A DNA stretch of 64,000 bases. Origin: Rhyzopertha dominica. Taxonomy: Eukaryota; Arthropoda; Insecta; Coleoptera; Bostrichidae. Location: assembly GCA_025024175.1 (NCBI GenBank), contig QCXZ01000137.1:1-64000 (forward strand), in the 5' to 3' direction. The stretch's first letter is position 1. Every line of letters begins with the position of its first letter. The position numbers and the translations under genes were made by a program. The notes below the pieces were generated by a model. It was not told where the DNA came from, searched no databases, and was given only the letters and a program-made list of their open reading frames with translations. Below are positions 1 through 11,811 of the stretch, piece after piece.

Positions 1-742
1 CCGACCCGACCGACCCGACCCGACCCGACCCGACCCGACCGACCCGACCCGACCCGACCCGACCCGCGACCGACCCGACCCGACCCGACCCGACCCGACC
101 CGACCCGACCCGACCCGACCCGACCCGACCCGACCCGACCCGACCCGACCCGACCCGACCCGACCCGACCCGACCCGACCCGAACCCGACCCGACCCGAC
201 CCGACCCGACCCGACCCGACCCCGACCCGACCCGACCCGACCCGACCGACCCGACCCGACCCGACCCGACCCGACCCGACCGACCCGACCCGACCGACCC
301 GACCGACCCGACCCGACCCGACCCGACCCGACCCGACCCGACCGACCGACCCGACCCGACGGACGACGCGACCCGACCCGACCCGACCCGACCCGACCCG
401 ACCCGACCCGACCCGACCCGACCCGACCCGACCCGACCCGACCCGACCCGACCCGACCCGACCCGACCCGACCCGACCCGACCGACCCGACCCGACCGAC
501 CCGACCCGACCCGACCCGACCCGACCCGACCCGACCCGACCCGACCCGACCCGACCCGACCCGACCCGACCCGACCCGACCCGACCCGACCCGACCCGAC
601 CCGACCCGACCCGACCCGACCCGACCCGACCCGACCCGACCCGACCCGACCCGACCCGACCCGACCCGACCCGACCCGACCCGACCCGACCCGACCCGAC
701 CCGACCCGACCCGCACCCGACCCGACCCGACCCGACCCGACC
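1..742. repeat. CCCGA pentanucleotide tandem array (TCGGG on the minus strand)
   Basis: The stretch is an almost uninterrupted run of the 5-mer CCCGA. It has scattered 4-bp units (CCGA), one extra-C unit, one extra-A unit near 183 and a short disturbed patch near 358-372. It starts at the first base of the window, so its true length is unknown. Read on the minus strand it is (TCGGG)n with the G-rich strand pointing toward base 1. TCGGG differs by one base from the beetle telomere repeat TCAGG and by two from the general insect repeat TTAGG. Telomeric identity is inferred; an internal simple-sequence satellite would look the same here. Confidence 0.97.
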
Positions 743-3700
743 TGAACTGTCATCTGTCAACTGTCATCTGTCAACTGTCATCTGTCATCTGTCATCTGTC
801 AACTGTCATCTGTACTCTGCTTATCTATCATCTGTCAACTGTCATCTGTCATCTGTCCAACTGTCATCTGTCAACTGTCAACTGTCATCTGTCATCTGTC
901 ATCAGTCAAACTGTCATCTGTCAACTGTCATTGTCAACTGTCAACTGTCATCTGTCATCTGTCATCTGTCAACTGTCATCTGTCATCTGACATCTGTCAT
1001 CTGTCAACTGTCATCTGTCAACTGTCATCTTCATCTGACATCTGTCAACTTGTCATCTGTCAACTGTCATCTGTCATCTGTCAACTGTCATCTGTCAACT
1101 GTCATCTGTCATCTGTCATCTGTCAAATGTCATCTGTCATGTGTCAACTGTCATCTGTCAGCTGTCATCTGTCGTCTGTCGTTCTGTTTTCTGTCAACTG
1201 TCATCTGTCATCTGTTTCAACTGTCATCTGTCAACTGTCAACTGTCAACTGTCATCTGTTCATCTGTCACTGTCAACTGTCATCTGTCAACTGTCAACTG
1301 TCAACTGTCATCTGTCATCTGTCAACTGTCATCTGTCATCTGTCATCTGTCAACTGTTATCCGTTCAACTGTCAAACTGTCATCTGTCAACTGTCATCTG
1401 TCAACTGTCATCTGTCAACTGTCAACTGTCAACTGTCATCTGTCATCTGTCAATGTCATCTGTCATCTGTCATCTGCATCTGTCAACTGTCGTCTGTCAA
1501 CTGTCATCTGTCAACTGTCAACTGTATCTGTCATCTGTCATTTGTTCAACTGTCAACTGTCATCTGTCATCTGTCATCTGTCAAATGTTCATCTGTCATC
1601 TGTCAACTGTCATCTGTCAACTGTCATCTGTCACCTGTCACTATGTCATCTGTCAAATGTCATTCAATGTCAAACTGTCCTCTGTCAACTGTCAACTGTC
1701 ATCTGTCATCTGTCATCTGTCATCTGTCAACAGTCATCTGTCAACTGTCAACTGTCATCTGTCAACTGTCATCTGTCAACTGTCAACTGTCAACTGTCAA
1801 CTGTCAACTGTCAGCTGTCAACTGTCAACTGTCATCTGTTATCTGTCAAATGTCATCTGTCATCTGTCAACTGGTCAACTGTCAACTGTCATTTGTCATC
1901 TGTCATCTGTCAACTGTCAACTGTCATCTGTCATCTGTCATCTGTCAACTGTCATCTGTCAACTGTCAACTGTCATCTGTCATCTGTCACCTGTCAACTG
2001 TCATCTGTCATCTCTTATCTGTCATCTGTCAACTGTCATCTGTCAACTGTCAACTGTCATCTGTCATCTGTCACTGTCAACTGTCATCTGTCATCTGTCA
2101 TCTGTCAAATGTCATCTGTCATCCGTCAACTGTCATCTGTCAGCTGTCCATCTGTCATCTGTCATCTGTCATCTGTCATCTGTCAACTGTCATCTGTCAT
2201 CTGTCAACTGTCATCTGTCAACTCTCATCTGTCAACTGTCAACTGTCATCTGTCATCTGTCATCTGTCATCTGTCAACTGTCATCTGTCATCTGTCATCT
2301 GTCATCTGTCATCTGTCAACTGTCAACTGTCATCTGTCATCTGTCAACTGTCATCTGTCATCTGTCAAATGTCAACTGGCATCTGTCATCTGTCATCTGT
2401 CAACTTTCATATGTCAACTGTCATCTGTCAGCTGTCATCCGTAAACTGTCATCTGTTAACTGTCATCTGTCATCTGTCAANTGTCATCTGTCATCTGTCA
2501 ACTGTCATCTGTCATCTGTCAACTGTCAGCTGTCATCTGTCAAATGTCAAATGTCATATGTCATCTGTCATCTGTCAACTGTCATCTGTCAACTGTCAAC
2601 TGTCATCTGTCATCTGTCAAATGTCTTCTGTCATCTGTCAACTGTCATATGTCATCTGTCATCTGTCATCTGTCAACTGTCATCTGTCAACTGTCATCTG
2701 TCATCTGTCATCTGTCAACTGTCATCTGTCAAATGTCATCTATCAACTGTCATCAGTCAGCTGTCATCTGTCATCTGTTATCTGTCATCTGTCATCTGTC
2801 AACTGTCATCTGTCAACAGTCAACTGTCATCTGTCATCTGTCATCTGTCAACTGTCATCTGTCATCTGTCATCTGTCAAATGTTATCTGTCATCTGTCAT
2901 CTGTCATCTGTCAACTGTCATCTGTCATCTGTCAACTGTCATCTGTCAACTGTCAACTGTCATCTGTCATCTGTCATCTGTCAACTGTCATCTGTCAACT
3001 GTCAACTGTCATCTGTCATCTGTCAACTGTCATCTGTCAACTGTCAACCGTCAACTGTCTTCTGTCATCTGTCATCTGTCAACTGTCATCTGTCAACTGT
3101 CAACTGTCATCTGTCATCTGTCAACTGTCATCTGTCATCTGTCATCTGTCATCTGTCATCTGTCAGCTGTCATCTGTCAACTGTCAACTGTCATCTGTCA
3201 ACTGTCATCTGTCAACTGTCAACTGTCAACTGTCATCTGTCAAATGTCATCTGTCATCTGTCATCTGTCAACTGTCAACTGTCATCTGTCATCTGTCATC
3301 TGTCAACTGTCATCTGTCAACTGTCAACTGTCATCTGTTATGTCATCTGTCAACTGTCATCTGTCATCTGTCATCTGTCATCTGTCAACTGTCATCTGTC
3401 AACTGTCNTCTGTCAACTGTCAATTGTCATATGTCANCTGTCAAATGTCATCTGTCAACTGTCAACTGTCATCTGTTATGTCATCTGTCATCTGTCATCT
3501 TTCATCTGTCATCTGTAATCTGTCATCTGTCAACTGTCATCTGTCAACTGTCAACTGTTATCTGTCAACTGTCATCTGTCAACTGTCAACTGTCAACTGT
3601 CATCTGTCATCTGTCAAATGTCATCTGTCATCTGTCATCTGTCAACTGTCATCTGTCATCTGTCAACTGTCATCTGTCAACTGTCAGCTGTCAAATGTCA

Positions 3701-6700
3701 ACTGTCATCTGTCAACTGTCAACTGTCATCTGTCATCTGTCATCTGTCATCTGTAAACTGTCATCTGTCAACTGTCATCTGTCAACTGTCAACTGTCATC
3801 TGTCATCTGTCATCTGTCAACTGTCATCTGTCAACTGTCAACTGTCATCTGTCAACTGTCATCTGTCAACTGTCAACTGTCATCTGTCATCTGCCAAATG
3901 TCATCTGTCATCTGTCAACTGTCATCTGTCAGCTGTCATCTGTCATCTGTCATCTGCCATCTGTCATCTGTCATCTGTCAACTGTCATCTGTCATCTGTC
4001 ATCTGTCATCTGTCATCTGTCAACTGTCATCTGTCAACTGTCAACTGTCAACTGTCATCTGTCAAATGTCATCTGTCAACTGTCAACTGTCAACTGTCAT
4101 CTGTCATCTGTCAAATGTCATCTGTCATCTGTCATCTGTCATCTGTCAACTGTCATCTGTCAACTGTCATCTGGTCAACTGTCAACTGTCAAATGTCAAA
4201 TGTCATCTGTCAACTGTCATCTGTCATCTGTCATCTGTCATCTGTAAACTGTCATCTGTCAACTGTCATCTGTCAACTGTCATCTGTCATCTGTCATCTG
4301 TCATCTGTCAACTGTCATCTGTCAACTGTCATCTGTCAACTGTCATCTGTCAACTGTCATCTGTCAACTGTCAACTGTCAACTGTCAACTGTCATCTGCC
4401 AAATGTCAGCTGTCAACTGTCATCTGTCATCTGTCAACTGTCATCTGTCATCTGTCATCTGTCATCTGTCAGCTGTCATCTGTCAACTGTCAACTGTCAT
4501 CTGTCAACTGTCATCTGTCAACTGTCAACTGTCAACTGTCATCTGTCAAATGTCATCTGTCATCTGTCATCTGTCAACTGTCAACTGTCATCTGTCATCT
4601 GTCATCTGTCAACTGTCATCTGTCAACTGTCAACTGTCATCTGTTATGTCATCTGTCAACTGTCATCTGTCATCTGTCATCTGTCATCTGTCAACTGTCA
4701 TCTGTCAACTGTCTTCTGTCAACTGTCAATTGTCATATGTCATCTGTCAAATGTCATCTGTCAACTGTCAACTGTCATCTGTTATGTCATCTGTCATCTG
4801 TCATCTTTCATCTGTCATCTGTCATCTGTAATCTGTCATCTGTCAACTGTCATCTGTCAACTGTCAACTGTTATCTGTCAACTGTCATCTGTCAACTGTC
4901 AACTGTCAACTGTCATCTGTCATCTGTCAAATGTCATCTGTCATCTGTCAACTGTCATCTGTCATCTGTCAACTGTCATCTGTCAACTGTCAGCTGTCAA
5001 ATGTCAACTGTCATCTGTCAACTGTCAACTGTCATCTGTCATCTGTCATCTGTCATCTGTAAACTGTCATCTGTCAACTGTCATCTGTCAACTGTCAACT
5101 GTCATCTGTCATCTGTCATCTGTCAACTGTCATCTGTCAACTGTCAACTGTCATCTGTCAACTGTCATCTGTCAACTGTCAACTGTCATCTGTCATCTGC
5201 CAAATGTCATCTGTCATCTGTCAACTGTCATCTGTCAGCTGTCATCTGTCATCTGTCATCTGCCATCTGTCATCTGTCATCTGTCAACTGTCAACTGTCA
5301 TCTGTCATCTGCCAAATGTCATCTGTCATCTGTCAACTGTCATCTGTCAGCTGTCATCTGTCATCTGTCATCTGCCATCTGTCATCTGTCATCTGTCATC
5401 TGTCATCTGTCAGCTGTCATCTGTCAACTGTCAACTGTCATCTGTCAACTGTCATCTGTCAAATGTCATCTGTCAACTGTCAACTGTCAACTGTCATCTG
5501 TCATCTGTCAAATGTCATCTGTCATCTGTCATCTGTCATCTGTCAACTGTCATCTGTCAACTGTCATCTGTCAACTGTCAACTGTCAAATGTCAAATGTC
5601 ATCTGTCAACTGTCATCTGTCATCTGTCATCTGTCATCTGTAAACTGTCATCTGTCAACTGTCATCTGTCAACTGTCATCTGTCATCTGTCATCTGTCAT
5701 CTGTCAACTGTCATCTGTCAACTGTCATCTGTCAACTGTCATCTGTCAACTGTCATCTGTCATCTGTCAACTGTCAACTGTCATCTGCCAAATGTCATCT
5801 GTCAACTGTCATCTGTCATCTGTCAACTGTCATCTGTCATCTGTCATCTGTCATCTGTCAGCTGTCATCTGTCAACTGTCAACTGTCATCTGTCAACTGT
5901 CATCTGTCAACTGTCAACTGTCAACTGTCATCTGTCAAATGTCATCTGTCATCTGTCATCTGTCAACTGTCAACTGTCATCTGTCATCTGTCATCTGTCA
6001 ACTGTCATCTGTCAACTGTCAACTGTCATCTGTTATGTCATCTGTCAACTGTCATCTGTCATCTGTCATCTGTCATCTGTCAACTGTCATCTGTCAACTG
6101 TCTTCTGTCAACTGTCAATTGTCATATGTCATCTGTCAAATGTCATCTGTCAACTGTCAACTGTCATCTGTCAACTGTCATCTGTCATCTGTCATCTTTC
6201 ATCTGTCATCTGTCATCTGTAATCTGTCATCTGTCAACTGTCATCTGTCAACTGTCAACTGTTATCTGTCAACTGTCATCTGTCAACTGTCAACTGTCAA
6301 CTGTCATCTGTCATCTGTCAAATGTCATCTGTCATCTGTCAACTGTCATCTGTCATCTGTCAACTGTCATCTGTCAACTGTCAGCTGTCAAATGTCAACT
6401 GTCATCTGTCAACTGTCAACTGTCATCTGTCATCTGTCATCTGTCATCTGTAAACTGTCATCTGTCAACTGTCATCTGTCAACTGTCAACTGTCATCTGT
6501 CATCTGTCATCTGTCAACTGTCATCTGTCAACTGTCAACTGTCATCTGTCAACTGTCATCTGTCAACTGTCAACTGTCATCTGTCATCTGCCAAATGTCA
6601 TCTGTCATCTGTCAACTGTCATCTGTCAGCTGTCATCTGTCATCTGTCATCTGCCATCTGTCATCTGTCATCTGTCAACTGTCATCTGTCATCTGTCATC

Positions 6701-7884
6701 TGTCATCTGTCAACTGTCATCTGTCAACTGTCAACTGTCAACTGTCATCTGTCAAATGTCATCTGTCAACTGTCAACTGTCAACTGTCAACTGTCATCTG
6801 TCATCTGTCAAATGTCATCTGTCATCTGTCATCTGTCATCTGTCAACTGTCATCTGTCAACTGTCATCTGTCAACTGTCATCTGTCAACTGTCAACTGTC
6901 AAATGTCAAATGTCATCTGTCAACTGTCATCTGTCAACTGTCATCTGTCATCTGTCATCTGTAAACTGTCATCTGTCANCTGTCATCTGTCAACTGTCAA
7001 CTGTCANCTGNCATCTGTCATCTGTCAACTGTCATCTGTCAACTGTCATCTGTCAACTGTCATCTGTCAACTGTCAACTGTCATCTGTCATCTGTCAACT
7101 GTCAACTGTCATCTGCCAAATGTCATCTGTCAACTGTCATCTGTCAGCTGTCAACTGTCATCTGTCATCTGTCATCTGTCATCTGTCAACTGTCATCTGT
7201 CAACTGTCATCTGTCAACTGTCATCTGTCATCTGTCAACTGTCATCTGTCATCTGTCAACTGTCATCTGTCATCTGTCAAATGTCATATGTCATCTGTCA
7301 CCTGTCATCTGTCAACTGTCATCTGTCAACTGTCATCTGTCAACTGTCATCTGTCAACTGTCATCTGTCAACTGTCATCTGTTAACTGTCATCTGTCATC
7401 TGTCAACTGTCATCTGTCANCTGTCATTTGTCATCTGTCAAATGTCATCTGTCATCTGTCATCTGTCAANTGTCATCTGTCATATGTTATCTGTCAACNG
7501 TCATTTGTCATCTGTCATCTGTCAAATGTCATCTGTCATCTGTCATATGTTATCTGTCAACGGTCATTTGTCATCTGTCATATGTCAAATGTCATCTGTC
7601 ATCTGTCATCTGTCATCTGTCAAATGTCATCTGTCATCTGTCAACTGTCATCTGTCATGTCATCTGTCATCCGTCAACTGTCATCTGTCATCTGTCAACT
7701 GTCATCTGTCATGTCATCTGTCATCCGTCAAGTCATCTCTCATCTGTCATTTGTCATCAGTCATCTGTTATCTGTCATGTCATCTGTCATCTGTGAACTA
7801 TCATCCGTCATCAGCCATCTGTCATCTATCGTCTGTCAAATATTATCTGTCATGTCATCTGTCAACTGCCATCTGTCATCTGTT
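743..7884. repeat. Heptanucleotide satellite (CTGTCAA/CTGTCAT)n with higher-order structure
   Basis: About 7.1 kb of head-to-tail 7-bp units of the form CTGTCAN, mostly CTGTCAT and CTGTCAA, begins directly after the CCCGA array. Variant units (CTGTAAT, CTGTTATGTCAT, CTGTCTT, CTGTAAA, TGCCAAATG) recur in the same order: CTGTTATGTC near 3337, 4642 and 6031, and CTGTAATCTG near 3514, 4827 and 6218. This implies a higher-order unit of roughly 1.3-1.4 kb. Units decay toward the right edge (7400-7884). The plus strand lacks stop codons because the 7-mer has none in any frame, so long open frames here are not genes. The minus-strand unit contains TGACAG. Confidence 0.97.
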
Positions 7885-8239
7885 CTGCAAGTACCTGTAA
7901 TTGTCTTGATTGTACTGACCATTGAACAAGAGGTCCCGAGTGGACCGGCCAACAAATGCTAGTAAAGCAACACATAAGTATACAAGTCTTTTATTTCTTC
8001 GCCCACTGGTCCTTCGAGAACATTCAATTAAATCTACAAATTTTACATTCTATTTTCTAAAGCAAAACGTCGTATACAGTAGCTATTGGGCATACTTGGT
8101 AATGAAGAGTTATAGCCAACAGCCAAAAGGTCTTGTTATTTAAAAAAAAAGGGAATTCAGTGTGGAAAGATAGGTCAAGTAAATAAACAGTTATCAACTA
8201 ATAAATATGTATTAGTTCCATGGACACACAAAATTTACA
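7885..8239 (-). other. Spacer between satellite and Diap2-type gene; probable 3' UTR
   Basis: This is unique AT-rich sequence between the end of the satellite and the IAP stop codon. It contains no convincing coding frame. TTTATT at about 7990-7995 reads AATAAA on the minus strand and could serve as the IAP polyadenylation signal. The UTR assignment is inferred from position only. Confidence 0.4.
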
Positions 8240-9248
8240 TTAGGATAAAAATGTTCGCACGGTTGCTTTAATGGCAGATCTACATACAGGACAATCTTGA
8301 AGGTTGGATGCACAATTAACACATGTAGCTAAATGTCCACATGGCAGAAACACAATACCGACTTCATTGTCCATGCAAATTTTACACAGTCTCGCTTCCC
8401 TCAATAACCTGTTTTCCTCTTCTAGCGTTAGAACCTTCTCAGTTTTCAAGCGTTCATCTGAAGGAGGTTTACATGTAGCATCATCTACGGCTTTTCCGAT
8501 TATCTGTGCCACCTCCCTCGCAATCTGGGTGTCCGGCAGGGAATCTTCCTCGTCCCTTTGAAGGTTCAGTGTGGCCTCTATGAGAGCATCAGAAGTTGAG
8601 AAACCCGTACCAGTCTGCTCGAGTTTCTCTTTCAGGGCTTGTTTGACACGACCGACTTGTAGACCAACCTCGAGTGCCACTAAGGCTTGCGGACTCACCA
8701 TTTGAACTTGCAATTCACTCTCAGATACAAGCTTACGTTGGATAAGGGTCGGGTCATGCTTATAAGCTACTTCCACCTGTGAAAAATGAAACACACCAAT
8801 TTAAACAACGAGACTTGTTATTAGTCCCAGAACAGTTTACTACTAAAGCATATTGGTTAACTGTTCCTGATAAGGTAATAAAGCATGTCAAAAATTGTTT
8901 AGCTCTGTTGTATGTGTGTAATAGTAGGAGCATTGTTTTAGGAAATACAAAAAAAAGTTATGTTTCTGTACTCACTTTTAGCATTTAAGTTTTATTTTAA
9001 ATCACACCACTGCCATTTACCACTGTACTAATTATTATTATTATTATTATTATTATTACAAGAATTTCATACAACATTGTTAATAGCTTTATTAGATTAC
9101 AATGCCCATCAGGCGAAACATATATACCTGAGGCTACTTTTGCCTTCAGGGCATTATAATCTACATAATGCCTTTGGTACATAAATAGATACAATATGTA
9201 CTTTCATTATAGTCAACATTTTTATTTATATATGTTACAATTGTGAAA

Positions 9249-9337
<89 letters not shown>

Positions 9338-10524
9338 AGTTATTGAGAAAAAACGTTCGTAACATAACCAAGGGTTGCAGTTTAAAATAAAATAAATAAA
9401 ATTCTATTTTCAAGTTTGGCACGTTTAACAGTGAATTGAGAACGCCAAGGAATAATTAGAACTCATACTTTATTTGAGTACCTAGTATAGAAAGTAATCG
9501 ATGGAGCACCACTTATACAATAAACTACTTTAAAATCCCTTAACGTCGAAATACTAAACAAACTGCAGCTACTCTTACAAGGTATACAAATAAAACAAAA
9601 TAGAAGTAGAACAGCTCTTACCAGATTACTAGAAATGTTCTGTTCCAATGCACAGGCATTTATAAACTCTTGTCCTTTAACGAGCTGAACAAAAGAGCAG
9701 TTTGGAAACCACCTGGCATGTTCGGTCCAAGGATCATCGTGAGGATCCCAGTGCTTGAGGCCCCCATCACAATGAAAGCACCTGACCTGATCGGCACGCC
9801 CCTCATAATAAAACCCGGCCTCAGCGAGCACCTCAGGTGTCTGCACTAGCTCGACAGGCCAAAGCGAGAATGTCCCCAAACGGGACTCGTAACTGGCATA
9901 GCGAGGCCTCTTTGGGGCCGAATGACTCTGTATACCCAACTCTTGAAGATTATCCTGAGTGACAAGGTCGAAGTTGGACAGGGTCGACAAGTGCTCGTCA
10001 TCGCTGAGTCTCAAATTGATTGCGGTGCGGACAAATGGACAATCGGGAAAGTGGCGCTTGTGTTCGCGGTCAGGATCATCTCCGATTTCCCAAGAACCGA
10101 CGACACCGTTACAATATGCGCACTTGGTCTTGTCGCTATGCTTGAGGTAGTAGAAGCCCGCGCGTGCCAAACTTTCAGGGTTCACGATTTCTGATATCGG
10201 CCAATCAGCGAAAGACGACAAACGGACCTGTTCATCCTGATATGCATTTGCAACATTTTCCGTTGGACTCGATGACGATTTAGGGACATTTCCGGAGGCG
10301 CTAGGGTCCATAACAAACGGACAACTTGGACTGAGCCGCCTGTGAGTGGCCATCACTTGGTCGCTGTACTCCCAGTTCGATATTCTCAGACCACAGGAAA
10401 AACATTCGACGGTTAAATTTTCATTGACAAAGAAGAATCCAGCCTTCGCTATGCGTCTCGGACTAACTGCAGCATCTGGGGGCCACTCGATGAACGTTTG
10501 AAGTCTGTTCTCCTCGATATTCAT
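8240..10524 (-). CDS. Diap2: Inhibitor of apoptosis with three BIRs and a RING (Diap2-type), two coding exons
   Basis: Coding exons are 10524-9622 and 8776-8240. Both borders are phase 0 and have GT/AG sites, giving 479 aa, close to Drosophila DIAP2. BIR1 spans about residues 6-71, BIR2 about 101-167 and BIR3 about 214-280, each with the C-x2-C ... H ... C zinc ligands (for example CFSC, CAYC, CFHC). A UBA-like region follows at about 312-365. A C-terminal C3HC4 RING sits at about 432-466 with CKIC, CGH and CPVC. In flies this family is a RING E3 ubiquitin ligase that inhibits caspases and carries Imd/NF-kB immune signalling. Reading into the intron adds only a hydrophobic tail before a stop, so the splice is preferred. 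The gene ends only about 350 bp from the satellite. Confidence 0.93.
9030..9058. repeat. (TTA)n microsatellite
   Basis: A run of TTA triplets lies in the single intron of the Diap2-type gene. Confidence 0.9.
9092..9163. repeat. Imperfect inverted repeat (hairpin) in Diap2 intron
   Basis: The left arm at 9093-9114 (starting TAGATTACAATGCCC) is matched by the reverse complement of about 9142-9163 (starting TAGATTATAATGCCC), with a loop of roughly 28 bases. It could be a small fold-back transposon remnant. No target duplication was identified. Confidence 0.6.
9252..9334. repeat. (AT)n dinucleotide microsatellite
   Basis: About 80 bases of uninterrupted AT repeats lie in the Diap2 intron, upstream of the RING exon. 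Length polymorphism is expected. Confidence 0.97.
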
Positions 10525-11811
10525 CCTCTCAAGGGATGGTTTTTAGGTTATGTCGAATGTCACGACTGCCTACCGATTAAATCCTTATAATCACTAATTG
10601 TATTTAGCGAATTCATGTCGATTTTATCCCAAAAAGCCCTAGAAGCATTCGATATTTGTACAAGATCCGCAGTCAAAATATTTTGTAAAATAAAAATACA
10701 TGACCAACTGACAGTAGAAATTATCCACTGATATGACTCGTGAGTCGTGATACCCATTGGCTACTGTCAAAGAATAGAGATGGGTCGTTCGTCGTTCCAG
10801 TCGTACCCGTTCTAAATGAACGAATCCTATGAGCGAAAGGAACCTATTCCACTTCGAGTAACTAAGATCATAGGCGTCGCCAAGAGGGGCAGCTGCTCAT
10901 TCCCCTTGGGAGGTAGGCAAGATAGACAAAATAAAAAAATAAATAGGTATATACTTTCCCGTGGCGAAGCAAGAAGAGGTTTATATTTGCATTGTGTTGT
11001 GCGTGGGTACCTTTTATACTGATTTAGTATATTTTATTTATTTATTCATTTTATCAATTAAAATTAATTACATATTATTAAATAGAAAACTTCAGAAAAA
11101 CATGTAGGTAGGGAAATTATATAATAATATATATTACGCGTTACTTTGCTTGCCCCCCTTTAGCTTACAGGCTGGCGACGCCTTTGACTTAGATCATTCT
11201 GATCATTCTGTATCTGAAAATATGTGTGGATTTCATTTGAAAACGCCAAGTCCACTTCAAGCTCACGCAATTTCTTGTGTCGCTTAACTTAAATGTGATA
11301 TTGATCTTCTTTAGAGAAAGACTTTCCTAAAAAACATTTGTTCTGCACGATTGTCAGTTGTGACAATTTATTTCCAGACTATACAACTTAGTTATGAAAC
11401 ATAGTTTTGCATTAGGTGATAAACAGACCTTACTTGACCATTACTAGCCGTAATTTCAATTAGAAAGCTGTATTTCTCAAATAAATGTTAATAAATCGAC
11501 GCCAACTACATACGTTGACAGATATATTAACAACACTCAAATAGCTTGAACAGCACCGGCATAACTAGCTGGCGCGCTGGTCGCATGCGCGAGCATTCTC
11601 CGTTGTAGTTACCTCTTCCATATTTTAAACTTGTTGTTGTACCTTGAAATAAAATCATATTGAAATCTTAATATTTAGAAGTTAGAATTGAAAAGTAAAC
11701 CAACCCCTCAAATAAATAAAGTATGAGCTGCACAAGGTATAAATGGGTTTTTATTAAAGCGAGTTTTTCAATATAATACTGAAGAACCTATAACCTAACT
11801 TGATAATATGA
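10525..11811. other. Spacer between the Diap2-type gene and the SLC6 gene, with a possible fold-back element
   Basis: No gene was recognised. The first 250 bases upstream of the IAP start should contain its promoter and 5' UTR. An imperfect inverted repeat sits at about 10861-10890 and 11171-11197: both arms contain GGCGTCGCCA next to a GATC-TAAG-like block and a G-rich run. It could be the ends of a degenerate MITE of about 340 bp. TTTATT at 11748-11753 (AATAAA on the minus strand) is a suitable polyadenylation signal for the SLC6 gene. Confidence 0.45.

Noticed and set aside
743..7884. CRISPR-like array
   Set aside because: Units are 7 bases with no spacers, in an insect genome; it is a tandem satellite.
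1050..7962. Very long plus-strand open frames (up to 1,234 codons) rich in the pattern CHLSSVN
   Set aside because: They are produced by the stop-free 7-bp satellite, which translates to the same 7-residue cycle in all three frames. They lack any codon bias or domain and several overlap in different frames.
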